From NCBI RefSeq assembly GCF_029227915.1, contig NC_079881.1, positions 4,714,001 to 4,774,000 on the forward strand: DNA of 60,000 nucleotides. Reading direction: 5' to 3'. The notes beneath the pieces are model-generated. The model was not told the DNA's origin, made no database searches, and saw only the letters and a list, made by a program, of their open reading frames with translations. Of this stretch, positions 12,601-25,000 are shown piece after piece. The translations under genes were made by a program, and so were the position numbers. Each line of letters begins with the position of its first letter. Within the stretch, counting starts at the first letter, position 1. Source of the DNA: Hydractinia symbiolongicarpus. Taxonomy: Eukaryota; Cnidaria; Hydrozoa; Anthoathecata; Hydractiniidae.

Positions 12601-15600
12601 AAGTTCACTGCTTGTGGAGCTTTCTCTGTGAACATTCACAACCCTTTAAAATAGCTGTAGCTTTGTGTGCTGCACAAAGTAATTAAACTACTTCTAGCGT
12701 ATTTCTCGCATACCCAGGGCTTTCTGGGTATGTAATCTGTCACACTCACTGCAAGGCTTGACTCTCACTTTGGTGGCTGCCACACAATGTTTGGTGACGG
12801 CCACAAAATATTTGGTGACCACCACACACGTGCTTCTTGCTTTAATCTCCTACCACGTGATTGTAGAAGTAAATACCGGACCATTTTTTGAAAGGCATTT
12901 GATTGCAGACGCATGCCTCCAGCTATTTCAGGAAGATTTTTGCCGGGGTGCAAAAAGCACATATAAGTTCTAGGCATTTTATAGGTGTGCTAAATTGGTC
13001 AACTTTTTATAGAATTCAGTATGTGTTATCAATAGCATGCCATAATCTATTTGCTTGTGTGTAGAGGTGTGCATCTCTGGAAAAATCGTGGAGATCATCA
13101 CATGAAAATCAATATTGTACAGGGGTCGAAATAAGTCATTTTTTGTCCGTCAGCCATTATATTTGCGAAGCAAATATAAGGAGCTAGGGTAGCAAGTGGG
13201 ACCTTCGATTCTTACACGTAGCTTATCTGTCAAATTTTTCTCATTTAGTCGGCTTCGCCAATCAGTTTTTACTATCTTCATGTAGTTGAAAAATATTTCC
13301 ACTTAAGCATTAGAATTAGGTGCACATAAGCATAACTCAGCAATTAGAAAGAACTTTTCCTTTTTACTGTTATCTGTGTTATTGAAAAGAAACGACCACG
13401 TTGTTGCAATCGGATCAATGACTTTATGGTGACAGTATGTTTTATTCCTATAAACTCAGTAATAGCTGCTTCTATCACACTCTAAATAATTCCAATTTGA
13501 TAGCAAACGTTACCTGACGGAGAAATTGTGACTGACCACAAATGTAGCGTTACCAAAAAATGGTCAAAAGCTTTCCCAAATTATGAAAAAGCAAAATGAA
13601 GTCAGAAAATGATTTCTTTTTTGAAGCCTATTTAATCGGTTTGTTTTTACTTGTGGTATATAATTATTAAATGCAAGAAATTATCCCAATATTTGTGTTC
13701 CGTTTAGTTTTGTTTTTCGAATTTTATGGTGAACATTAAAGTTTTACGCATTTGACCTTTGATGATTTCATGAGTAGGGCTATACGCATTTGACCTTTGA
13801 TGATTTCATGAGTAAGGCTATAGCTTTAATTTTAAAGGTTTAATAAAAACATACTAAATCTTTGTTTTTTCTATTGGTTTAGTAATTATTTTAAAAAATG
13901 TATATTCAGTAATAAGATACTGTCAACTAATTTCATTATTATCAGACCTAAAAATTTTATACCACTTTTAAACATTTTTGTGGTTTACAGGTGAAGTTGG
14001 CTGTGTCTGCATTATTGGCTCATCTTGATGACCAGTCTTCCAAAAAAGCACGTAAAAATGAGTTATTTAAAAAAGATGACGACTTATGGTTATTATTAGG
14101 ATTCAGGAAAATTCCACAGGTAAACTTGAAGCCTAAAAAAATGTAAGTGTCAATTTTTGTTTTGGTTGTGTGTTTGAAATAGCAACAAACATCTTTTAAT
14201 CGTCAATTTCAAGTAAACAATGTAATAATGTCTTAAAGTAGAGAGCACCATAATCTAACAAGTAATATATTGAAGGTTACCTTCTACGAAAAAACAAACA
14301 AGTATATGTGATTATATCTATTTTCCATGTGATATTAAAATGTTGTCTCTCACAAAAAACAAGTTATGTCATATGCAAAAGCTTTTTTGTCTTGATGTCA
14401 TATGCAAAAGCTTTTTTATCTTGTAAAAAATATTGTTTCGAAGAAACGAAGATTACCCTTGAAAGATTGCTTTAATTTTTAAAAGTCTTTTTTCTGGTCA
14501 CGCAAAATAATAAAATATACTGTTTAGACCTCTACCTCACACACTCCACCAAGAAAGCGATATTTGTTTAATATCAAAAGAACCTGGCAAAGTTATGAGA
14601 GAAAAGTTGGCAGAGAAAAATGTCACATGCATAAAAAAGGTTTGTTTTTTTATATCTTGTCATACCAATTTTGACACAAATAATTTTTTTTGCAAGTGGT
14701 GAAGTTTTAATTTCTGTTTGTAATGATTTTTACGCAAAAAAAGAGAATACTTTACTAGTATATTACATTAAAAGATTTAAAAACTTTGATTTTTCTCCAT
14801 ACAGCCCATGCATCAATAACTGTACTAATTTTCACACGTTTTTTAGATTTTTCGAAAGAATGCACGAAAAGAGAAAAATGTTTGCCACACCAAAAAGCTC
14901 AAATGCTTTGAAAGTGGATTTCTATCAGTCTGCACATTCAATAGGATTGTATTTCTGAAATTTGTTGTTTGCATGGTTATGTTCCATAATTGCACCATGC
15001 TTCTATGTTTTATTAAAACATACAGCATGGACCGATGGATTAACTTAGTATCAGTGACCCTAACAGACACTCGAATCCTTATATCTTTTTTAAAAAAGCA
15101 AATAGTTAAAAAATATAATATCTAATCCAAAATTCTTAAATTTCTTAATTTTTGCCTTGAATTCAGTTAAATCTACTTGAATTTGATCATCCCTGATTTA
15201 ATATGTATGACGATCAATGTGAACGACTGTTTTTTAAATTGGTTAAGTGGCACGAGATGATCATTCTATGTGCACTCATTTTATGCTCTTTGTTTCTTTT
15301 TGTACAGATAGATACTAAGAAGTATCACTACAAAGCTTTTTTCTAAGGACGCCACTGTACAAAGTTGTGTTTGAATTTTGACATACTCTCACCTTCTTTC
15401 AGGCGATAAGTCTAACCAAGTTACGAAAAGAATACAAAACATACACGCTGAAAAGACAACTCGCCAATTCGTATGATTTGTTTTTGTGTGATGAGCGCAT
15501 ATATGCTTTGGTGGTGAGATCGTTCGGAAAAGAATTTTTCAAGCGTAGAAAGTGAGTTTACATTTTTATGGCTAACATTTGTATGGTCATGGTGTAGGCC

Positions 15601-17030
15601 CAACATTTCAGTAGAATTATTTTTGTCTTTAAGAAAAAGTTTTTGGTCGTTTCTGTTGTGTTAATTTTTGTGTGAATGATTTACCTATTCCGTTTGTTTT
15701 TGGCTTATGATTTCCGTGCAAAAAATGGTTCGAATCAGTCTCGTTTTTAACATCATCTCTCTTTTGTTTTATTAGAGAACCGGTACCTGTTCGTTTGACT
15801 TATCAAGACTGGAATGCAGAGTTCTCAAAATCCACTAATAGCACACTCCTACGGATGGGATATGGTCCCTGCAGGTATAATTATTTTTTTCGTTGCAATT
15901 TTTCTGATGTTGTTTTGCGATCTTAATTGAACGACAAAAGGTCAGCTTTTTTCAATTTGTTATGTTTTTATAAAACCACACAAGAATAATCTTCTAGAAG
16001 GTCAGGAAATTAAGGTGCCTGTCAGATCTTTAAAACCTTGAATTCAAATGAAGTGACTTTAAAAACCTTAAATATCCATCCATCTTTTTTAAAAAAAATA
16101 CGTAAAAAAAGCTAATCAGCGAAATTAAATTCCCACGAAAGAAAACACTTTCCCAATAAAGTGTTTTGTTTTCTGTTAGTTACTGTTGCTTTTTTGTTTT
16201 CCCCTAAAATAGCTTTTGGCACAATATACCTATTTCTTTCGAATTCAATTTTGATGTTTTCTTGTTAAGCGGAGATGGTGTAGTGGCAGCGCATTCGACT
16301 TGTAAGATTTCAGATTTGAGTCCCCACTTCAGCGCGCTTTAAATAAAGTATTGTCAACCCCATTTGGAGCCATCTGCTGCTTGTGGAGAGGCTATACTTC
16401 TCACTATTTCTAGTTACAGTCGTAGGTCCCGTTCGTTACTTATTTACTTGTTCTTGTAGTGCGATCAAAGTTGGACATTTATCAGAGCAATCGGTCAAAG
16501 AATTAACGGAGAATGTGATCCATGCTATGAAAGTGTCTGCCGCCAAAGTTCCAGGTTCTTGGAAAAACGTCAAAAGTTTCCATATCAAATCATCGTCATC
16601 GGTGGCTTTGCCCGTCTATCAGACGTCACCGCTAAGCACAGTGCAAATCGACGAAATACCTGACGACCAGCCTGTGGAGAAAAAGAGAAAGCGAAAATTA
16701 AAAACAATCACAAGCAGTGATGAGGCGAAAGTCAAAAATGGTGGCGTTGAAGAAACAGTGCAGGGTGGCGTTGAAGAAAAAGTAGAGGTTCCTGTTACAA
16801 AGAAATCCAAAAAAGCTTCAAAAGAAAACGAGCCAAACTTGGAAGAAATAAAAATCCGTAAATCGAGTAGAACACCGTCAAAATCCGACAAGACGCCGGT
16901 AAAATCAGTCAAATCATCGTCGAAATCAGGAAAAACGCCATCAAAAACCACGAAAACACCTTCGAAACCAGTTAAAACACCGTTGAAACCAGTTAAAACA
17001 CCGTTAAAATCCAGAAAGGTGATAACATGA
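9635..17030 (+). CDS. RSL1D1: Ribosomal L1 domain-containing protein 1 (6 exons, 381 aa)
   Basis: Exons 9635-9697, 13991-14142, 14528-14639, 15403-15551, about 15776-15874 and 16460-17030 join in frame to 381 residues. The ribosomal L1-type fold covers about residues 22-255. Landmarks matching animal RSL1D1 are a WLLLGFRKIP segment, PLPHTL, DICLISKEPG, LRKEYKTY, YDLFLCDERI, the basic FFKRRK-PVPV stretch, and AIKVGHLS with the NV-HAM motif. The C-terminal 120 residues are Lys-rich and disordered, ending in repeated KTPxKP-type units (about 345-378). Family knowledge: a nucleolar protein tied to ribosome biogenesis and, in mammals, to senescence control. Exon 2 is extended past an internal GTAAAC to the GTAAGT at 14143, because only that keeps the frame and the conserved VNLKPKKI-PLPH join. 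The exon 1 donor GTATAT is weak. Intron 1 is unusually long (4.3 kb) and rich in repeats. Confidence 0.9.
11101..11215. repeat. CCGTATTTTCCGG-type repeat with short tandem units
   Basis: Opens with ACCGTATTTTCCGGTATATA followed by a CCCGCGGG palindrome, then three GGTGCGGGTTATAATGT-like units in tandem. It lies in RSL1D1 intron 1. Sequences opening with this motif are, to my knowledge, dispersed in several animal genomes and probably derive from a DNA transposon end. No second copy is visible in this window. Confidence 0.5.
12096..12186. other. tRNA-sized inverted-repeat structure
   Basis: A perfect 9-bp terminal inverted pair (GGAGACAAG and CTTGTCTCC) closes a 91-base segment. It encloses a second hairpin, CTCGTG/CACGAG with a 7-base loop near 12144-12162. 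The size recalls a class II tRNA, but the arms do not place a proper anticodon or T-loop, so I do not call it a tRNA. It could be a structured non-coding RNA or a tiny transposon relic in RSL1D1 intron 1. Confidence 0.35.
13741..13820. repeat. 38-bp tandem duplication
   Basis: A unit beginning TACGCATTTGACCTTTGATG occurs twice in direct tandem (13745-13782 and 13783-13820), with one mismatch (AGTAGGG versus AGTAAGG). It lies in RSL1D1 intron 1, about 170 bases before exon 2. Confidence 0.85.
14367..14423. repeat. 29-bp tandem duplication
   Basis: TGTCATATGCAAAAGCTTTT plus the next nine bases is repeated immediately (14367-14395 and 14396-14423) with one substitution. It lies in RSL1D1 intron 2. 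Confidence 0.85.
16269..16333 (+). repeat. tRNA-derived fragment (SINE head or tRNA relic)
   Basis: TGGTGTAGTGG (16277-16287) matches a pol III box A, and GATTTGAGTCC (16313-16323) resembles box B at the spacing found in tRNA genes. An ACTTGTAAG anticodon-loop-like stretch between them would read TGT (Thr). The acceptor stem pairs poorly, so a functional tRNA is unlikely. It sits in RSL1D1 intron 5 and is probably a tRNA pseudogene or a SINE 5' end. Confidence 0.5.
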
Positions 17031-17101
17031 TGTGTCACACTATGACAGTTTCCTTTAAAGTATTTTATTTCCAAATACTACTGTATGACATTTTGAATAA
17101 C

Positions 17102-17107
17102 AATAAA
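17102..17107 (+). terminator. RSL1D1 poly(A) signal
   Basis: AATAAA 71 bases after the RSL1D1 stop codon, followed by a T-rich stretch. Position and context fit the cleavage signal of this gene. Confidence 0.7.
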
Positions 17108-18100
17108 GAATACAATTTTCTTACTGAGTTTTTACTTTCATTGTACCAAACTTTTTCCAGAATTAGTTTTAACAGGATGGCTACTAAAATTTGCTGACAA
17201 AATTTAAGGAAGTTTGAAATAATTTTCAGTCCAAATTATAAGGCTCGTTTTTATTTGACTGCTTTTTCGCTGATGCGGAAGTAGCAGAAATAAAATGATT
17301 TCATTAGAATTGGAAACAGGTTGGATAACAAAATCTGAATACCTTGGGAATTAATTTTCGCGAAAAAGGAATTTAAATATATTTTTTCGTTTAATTTAAA
17401 CCCAATATCAAGGACTTTATGCAGAAGACATAAAATGAAGACTGCTAATGTTGTATTTGCAAATCTAAAGTTAACCTATGAAAGCCAAAAAAAAAATGAT
17501 TACATTACCCGATGCTAATTTTTGTGGGTAAATAAGAAGTTTGTGGGCCAAAAAATTTACATTTCAAGGGCATTAAGTTTAACAAATGGCTTCTTAAAGA
17601 ATATTTTACTTGTACACACCCCCAAATAGTAATTTCAGTGGTGGTAGATATCAAAAGAAACAGCATGTATTTTTAGGCATATTTTTAAAAATCTTCAATA
17701 AAGAATAAAAACAACAAAATTAATAAATATATAAATATTAAAACATGATAATTAATATTTTCATAATTTACACCAAAGTTTATATTTTATGTGCTTGATA
17801 TACATGTGCTACCTTCTGCCTCGTTATTAGTAAAACCTGACAACGAGAATCAGCTTAATTCACTGAAAACAAAGTGCGAATTGTGATTTGTCGTTCACCT
17901 CTTTGAGTGTAAGAAATTTTTGCGAATCGCACCATTCGTGAAATTTGATAGATTTCGCAGGAATTTTATTTTCGCGAATCGACTATCAAAACTATTTAAC
18001 TTTAAAATCTCACATTACATGCAGTATCAAGTAGAAAACCATCAATGATATCAACGAAAAATTAATTTTTATCAAGATTGAATTCACGAATCAAAAGTTA
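17108..18100. other. Intergenic region between convergent genes
   Basis: No coding exon seen. It contains a TTCGCGAA-rich dispersed repeat (about 17354-17368 and 17878-17982) whose core TTTCGCAGGAATTT also occurs near 7541-7555. It leads into the Helitron-like cluster at 18101. Confidence 0.5.
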
Positions 18101-18554
18101 TCTCTATAATAATAGCCGTATTCCGTCTGTCTGTCTCTGCGCGGACCCCCCGCTGAGTTAGAAAATGATGTTACGGAAACACGAATATCAAATGCGATAT
18201 ATTTTTATCCACTTTGTTGTGACGGGTAAATATAAAGGACGGGCGAACCCGTGGATTTTTCCACGGGCAACGACTATTCTATATTTTAATGCCCGTATAC
18301 GTCTGTCCGTCCGTCTGTCTGTCACGCAAAATGGTAGCTTAGCTGCAACGGACGAACTCGTGGATTTTTCCACGGGCTAACGACTATCTCTATAATAGCC
18401 GTCGTCTGTCTGTCTCTGCGCGGACCCCCGCTAAGTTAGAAAATGATGTTACGGAAACACGAATATCATATGCGATATATTCTTATCCACTTTGTTGCCA
18501 CGGGTAAATTCAAAGGACGGCGAACCCGTGGATTTTTCCACGGGCAACGACTAG
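18101..18554 (+). mobile_element. Tandem Helitron-like non-autonomous elements
   Basis: The segment starts with TC (TCTCTATAATA) directly after an A and ends with a hairpin, CCCGTGGATTTTTCCACGGG (7-bp stem), then CAACGA and CTAG directly before a T. A 5' TC, a 3' hairpin followed after a few bases by CTRR, and insertion between A and T are the defining marks of Helitrons. The hairpin occurs three times (about 18248-18268, 18357-18377 and 18526-18545; the middle copy starts CTCGTGG). A TC-type start follows the first two ends at about 18277 and at 18386, so three partial units lie head to tail. Each carries a GTCTGTCTGTC microsatellite near its start. There is no Rep/helicase coding sequence. 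Chance open frames at 18165-18380 come from the repeat itself. Confidence 0.65.
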
Positions 18555-18739
18555 TTTCGTAAATAAAAAGCCAATTCACGATAATTTTTCAACAACAAAA
18601 AATAAATAATTTTCTTAAAATTTTGATAATTTTGGGACAAATCCCATCCGCATCTAAACGTTTTTGGTAAAAAAAATGCACTGACGTGATATTCATCCAG
18701 ACACACAGCAACATCACCATATCAGGAAAAAAAACAGAG

Positions 18740-18745
18740 TTTATT
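18740..18745 (-). terminator. Candidate myosin poly(A) signal
   Basis: TTTATT on the plus strand is AATAAA on the minus strand, about 340 bases past the myosin stop codon at 19084-19086. Several other AT-rich options exist nearby. Confidence 0.4.
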
Positions 18746-19083
18746 CAGTTCATAAATCAACGAAAGGATTACAATAGGGAGGTTAAGGGATTTATGATCA
18801 TCAATCCTCATTTTTCTGATTTCTTTCCTGATACGTGTTACCGCGTGTAAAGAAAATAAGCAAATAATCATAATTTCATGTTGCTAAGTAACTATGTTTG
18901 TTGGTACCAACGAGCATAAGCAATGACGTCATTTCTAATTCCCCATTTCTAATTTCTAGTTCCCCAACTCGTGGCTTGTCTCCCACTTTTATCAATTACT
19001 CCGAAATCATCACCGTTCACGTTTCAAGTAAGTCAGCAACTTAAATACAAGTTTAATGTCCAATTTAAGTAGTATTCCTAACT

Positions 19084-22000
19084 TCAGACAGGATTGATGA
19101 CGTCATCTTTTTGTCTATCACGTGCAATACAATGAATGTATTGGCCAATCAGAGACGAGATCTCTTTTCCCTAAAAATAACAACAATATAAATAACCAAC
19201 AATAAAAATAGAATGTTACGGAATTGTTATAAAATTGAAGAATTTCACATGATTGCTAGAATACACACCATATCACATAGTAGAGACATCAACAAGTGTC
19301 AGTAAAAAAACTTACACGTGGAGTTTCAAGGCGAGTTATTCTTTGTACCATCAAATTACCGCATTTCAAGTCGACAAACATTCTACCAGCATCCGAACGT
19401 AAATGACGTGTTGAAATAATCTCATTATAAGCCAAAGACAGTAGAGTGTCCTATGAATAATCATAATACAAAAAAATGTATATATTGTTTTTTATATACG
19501 TTTTTTTTTACCTAGGATAACCTTTTTCAGAATTTAAAGCTCCTATTCGAGCTACAGAAGTTGTGCAAGTACAGCTACCGCTTAGTTAGACAACCACCTA
19601 AAAATCAATCCTATTCTTATGCTGAACGCTAAGCAAAAGGGAGAGTTTTAACACTTATAGTCTCTGGCATAACTCGACCGGAATTGAACACGCGACTTCC
19701 GCACTGGAAGTAAGCGTTCTGTTCAGACGAACGGCAACAAAATAAAGGTTGTGAAAGGAAAGGCTTCACTTGACACTGATTTTAAATTAGTGTACTTCGC
19801 TATTCCTTACCCTAGAGTTTGTAGCCAGCAGATGAACTCCATTTTTGTTTATCGCGAGAACGCAATCACCTTCGATAGAAGCATACGAACAACTCTACAA
19901 AAGAGAAATATATACCTGTTATTTTACGTAGCTTTTCGAATAAGACAGAGTAAGGTAAGTTTTTTGCTTCAACTTTGTTATAAAAATACTAAAAGCGAGC
20001 GATGAGAATTGAAAAACAAAACGCCTGTATGTTCTCTAGCTGGGTACGAGGTTCAAAAAACTTGAATAAAAGCCGTATTTACCTTGATGTAAAAGAAGGA
20101 AGAACCAAAGTAGAACCACGCTGATATTAATTCTACAATAAATAACACAAGCGACTCGTCATGAAATCACAACAACAAAATAAAAACAAATATGTTCAGT
20201 CAGACTGTTGTTTAAAGCTGAATCTTTGACTTATCGAGACATATCCTTTTCAAAACGTATTACCTGTAAAAGCGATGTAATCAGAAGCCCATATCAAAAG
20301 GGAGAACTCAAATATCTATCAAACTACATGGTCTTACCTAAATACTTCGTTCTAGCATTTGTGACAGTGAAATGTCTCACTAATTTAAAGTGATCTTGTA
20401 CTGCGTGCACCCATTGATTAGGCGTTAACAACGATGAAACCAAGACAGGTATTAATGCTGAAACTTCGCGACTGATAAATAAATAAATAAATAAATTAAA
20501 CAAAGAAAATTGACAATGGCGTCAGAATTTAACAACATAAATTGTTTCAGTTGAACTTTCCTTCGCTGTCAATCAATCAATCAATCAATCAATCAATTAA
20601 TCAATCAATCAACACTTACATAGATGGCGGATTATGTTCATTGTTCACACGATGCTGCAACGCTGCCAGCAAAGCAACTTCATTGTGGGTCTAAACAAAT
20701 GACAAAGTGAGTGCAACCACAGTCAATCAAGGAAAAATTTCAAGAAAAGTTTTCGCAGTTCAGCTACCTGTTGATCGCGAATATGACTAGCACGGTTTCC
20801 TCTGTAATGTAAGACGTAACCATTCATTACGTTCGGTAGGATCTAGGGATAGAAGAATAAACAGGAATATAACTGATACCAAAAAATCAAAAGTGTAAAA
20901 CATTTTGTCTCGGCATTAGGAGTCAGTCATTCCTTATGCAGGTCATGTATCGGTATGTCTCAAGTAAGAAAATAAATTCATCAACTTTCTGATAGTGCCG
21001 CTCACTCACCTGGTTATAAATAACTTCCGAGAACAAATTGTTCCCAAACCTCATTGTTTGGTACCAGACTACTTTTCTGAAGGCTAAAGCATGTTTGATA
21101 TTTTTGGCTGCTTGTTTTTCGAGTTGAGCGAAAACATCAAATACGTAATCTTGACTTTGAATTGGCACCAACAAATTTTCTAAACATAACACCCAAACAT
21201 AAAATTTAAGACAACTTTTTTTAATCACAAGCATGACCGCATCAAAGATCAGACTACATATCAGAAAGGCGTTATTTTCAACAAAAAACCATCTTTACTT
21301 AAACAATAAAAACAGCACATCTCTCAAATGATGGAAGGGTTTGATATAAGATATGTAATGAGGTAATGACCACCTGTATCGAATAAGCGCAACCCCTCTG
21401 ACCCCAAATAGAACTTTCTTTATTTTCCGTCAAATGACAGTTCGTTATAGACTGCTACAAGTAATGACCCAAAGGTAGCACTCCTACGCTGCCAAAGGTA
21501 ACTTACGCTCCTCCAGGAAGGTGAATAATCCATATTCTTCTTGTTCTTGCTGTGTGTGAATTCCCATTTCTTGTGCGATGTCTTTAACAAGATCGGACGC
21601 CGTCTACATACACAATTCCGAAAAAGTCAAAGTATATGTTACACAATGATTGAAAATGTTATGAAAATAAAGATTACTGTATGCAACACCATATCAACAT
21701 TTAGATTGTGAACACGGGTTATTGTATGCAACGCCATTAGCATTTAAATGCGGATTAATTCTTGAATTTCTTATTTACTCGGACATACAAAGACATACTA
21801 AAATATATACAACATACCGAGCTGGTCTGGATTTTACACAACCTCTGTATACTTCCTGGTAGGTGAACAATTTGATGTTTGGAGTGTTTTCCTTGCTGTA
21901 GAAAATATGTTTAAATACATTTAAATTTGCAGTCAATAAGAAATCAAAAGAGAAGGAAGAATCGCAACTAAACATTCTAAAAAAATGCAGTTTATACTTA

Positions 22001-25000
22001 GTTACAACCACAGCTACAGTAGGTAGAGCTTAGAAGAGACTTATCAGGTACAAACCTCAAACAAGGGGGCATCGTGGAAGATAAGTAAAACTGCTCCCTC
22101 CAAAGCAGAAATATTATCACATTGCGTTGTTCACAACACACTTACCATTAACATGAAAAGCTCGTTCTCCGTGGGGAGTTGTTTACGTCCTCCATATTTG
22201 AATGAGCGAGTCAAATTTAACTCGCAAACATTTGCAGCCGCTAAGAAAACAAGTAAAATCTCTTAAACCTACCACAAAACTAATTAAACATTTTGTAATG
22301 TCTTAAAGTCGTACAGAAAACAACCTAAAATAAAATTTTAAGAAGAGGAAAAAGGGATGATTTAAAACATTCAAACATCCTTAACATCTTCAACCACACT
22401 TTCCTGCAAACCAAACAACAGAAAAAATTGGCGCAATTATGTTTTATTTAATTAGTGCCAGAAAATAGGAAATTTGAAAAGACTTTTAATTCTATTTCCG
22501 AGTTTAGATTCTTATTGTAGACTAGGCCTAAATCTTACCATGAAATTCTCTTTTTGGGTCACCGGCACTTTGAAAATATTTATTGATGTATGGTCTTAAA
22601 AGTTGAGAGCAATCGAAGTACGCTGTACATAGCATCATCAGTTTCCATCCACGGCTGCAACTTTCTCTGAAAATATATTTTCTCTCAAAATATCATTTGT
22701 TAAAATAATAAACAATGTTACACCTTTAGTTTGCCAGTAAACCTCCTTCTGTACGAGTTTAAGAAACGCATACAACAAGCTTACCTGTTGTCACTTCTAT
22801 TATTTGTAGTTTGCTTGGCCAACTGACAAAATATTTCATCGCGCATGTCAAGTACTTCTCTCCCAGTCTAAACAAACATAGAAAAGTGAGGAAACAAATT
22901 CTATTAAAAGTAAAATAACAATTACTGTTGTTGTGAGCCGAAAATACTAAAAAAATTGTAACAAAGCTATTACAGAGCTAGGGATTCTAGAATTTTTCGC
23001 CGGACCGTGACATTTTCACTGAGAAGTGTGAACGACTGTGCAAGTTGAAAGATGACAATTAAATGACACAGATGATTCAAAACCAGGAACTTATTAATTG
23101 AAAGCCTAGAAGTATTTTTAAATTTTAATCCGCTTTAGAATCTGCGTTTTTTTCCTTACAACTAGGAGAAACACCAATGTATAACAATGTTTTTTTCTAC
23201 GAAATTTTTAAACGTTAAAATAATACGATCCGTCACACACTTACCTTTAGAACGTACGCAATCAATTCTGCGTTTGTTTCTTGTCTATCCCGTCTCATGT
23301 CTCCCATAAACTTCATTATGCCTACGAAAAAAAAAAAATCGTATATGGATAAAACACAATCACGTCAAGTGGTGACCCTTACATTTTAACTTATCCAATT
23401 TAGGCTAGTCTTCTTTCTTTCTTTCACACCACAACAAACAACAATATACTACTTTATAGTTCGATGAAAAGATTAGCACCAACATGAGTGAACTGCACCA
23501 ACATGAGTGAACTCTGGTGTTATTTTGAAGGCGAAGGTTTGTTGTGTGCTTACATGGTATACACAAACCCACCACCGTACATTTGAAATGAATTCCATTT
23601 AAATTCTACAATCTTTTGACGTTTATAGGAAGAAATAACTTTGGGTTATTAAAAAAAGAAATACTCCCCTCTCTTTCTGTAGACTGAAATACCATTTTTT
23701 GAATTACACAGAAAACAAATTGTTTACCTTTGAAAATATCACTTGCTTGTCTGCTTAGTGCTTTGTTGTTAAAATTGATCAACGATCCAACTATTGGTTC
23801 CTGCAAACACAAATAAAGAAAAAAATCAATTAACGCCATCCGCGCTGTTATAAATTGCCCGTAAACGCAGCTGTATGTGTCAAATTTCGTCGTTTTGTCG
23901 AAAATTAGAATTTATCGCGTTTTTCAACAATTCAATCTAAGATTATTAATTGACTCCTTCTAGAATTGCGAAGTGATCCGACAAAGAATTAAAATGATGT
24001 ACGTATCGTTATTTAAAAATATTGTTTGAGCGGAAATTCTGTTTTAAACCTTAACACTTCAAGACTCCCCAACAATTTTTATCAATTAATAGTGTAGTAA
24101 CTGGAGATTGTAATAAACGATCTAAACCTGGTTGTTTTCGAAAATTCCCTCATTTCTTAATTTTTCGACATATATTCCTTACAAAAAATGATAATGTTCC
24201 TGCAGATTTAGAGTTTAATAATAGTAAGCCATGGTCATATAAAGTAAACTAATACTTTTAATAAAACTACAAAATTTATGCTAGTGAGTCGCACACACAC
24301 ACCTTTGAGAATTGAGCTAACGCGATGACATTCTTCGGGGGTGGTTCATCATCGTGCTGTTGAACTTTTTTACTTTTCAGCGCTTCAGACGTGCTACAAA
24401 ACAACAACAAGTAGCATAAAATAATATACGTAACACAAAAAACAAAACTGCTATTGTTCATGTTAAGGTGGGAATCCTGGCCAGGTTGGGCTGGGGTTCC
24501 AAGGAGTTCCAAGGGGTTCCAAAGAAAAAATTGTGACACCAAAACGAAAGTCATTTTTTTTTGCGTTGTAAATTTAATCACGCACAGACTCCACAGTTGT
24601 TTACAGCCCTAGATATCACAACGAGAGTAGAAATTGTTCTTACTCGTATTGTCTGAAGTATCTTCGTGCAAATTCCAGCATGGAATACTGCGTGTTCTCC
24701 TCCTCATGTTCATTAAACGTTGTCGCTGATGAAGATCGTTTGGAAGGTATCACCGATGGCCCCCAGCCAAGTTCAGAAGTATGGTTTATGTTCTTAAAGA
24801 AAGAACACAAAAAGGTTCGATCAATATTTTTAACAGTCGCGAATGATTTCCTTACAATACAAAACGTAAAGTATGTTTTTTTGCTTCTTAATAACTATCT
24901 GGGCTTTCTTAAAGCGGGGTGGATCACGTCGCAGGATTTGGAAACACGCTCAGAATTACGCTCAGAAAAACCCAAAATATATTAATGGGAATTGTGACGT

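Larger units (their letters stand above)
19084..21895 (-). other. MYO15: C-terminal FERM domain
   Basis: Exons 21818-21895, 21507-21603, 21010-21179, 20768-20842, 20620-20690, 20338-20471, 20083-20132, 19811-19894, 19316-19450 and 19084-19170 (residues 2196-2521). F1 begins [21 protein letters not shown]2 includes [11 protein letters not shown] and the [11 protein letters not shown] helix. F3 includes [26 protein letters not shown] and [11 protein letters not shown]. The last exon ends DVINPV followed by TGA. Two acceptor or donor regions are built from simple repeats: TTTA units before exon 20338-20471 and TCAA units after exon 20620-20690. Confidence 0.9.

Noticed and set aside
14120-14125. 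GTAAAC as the donor of RSL1D1 exon 2
   Set aside because: Using it breaks the frame into exon 3; the GTAAGT at 14143 keeps phase and the conserved sequence.
16619-17074. 151-residue minus-strand frame
   Set aside because: Antisense shadow of the last RSL1D1 exon, with repetitive Phe-Asp-Gly-Val composition.
18165-18380. Small frames on both strands
   Set aside because: They fall within the Helitron-like tandem units and have no coding support.
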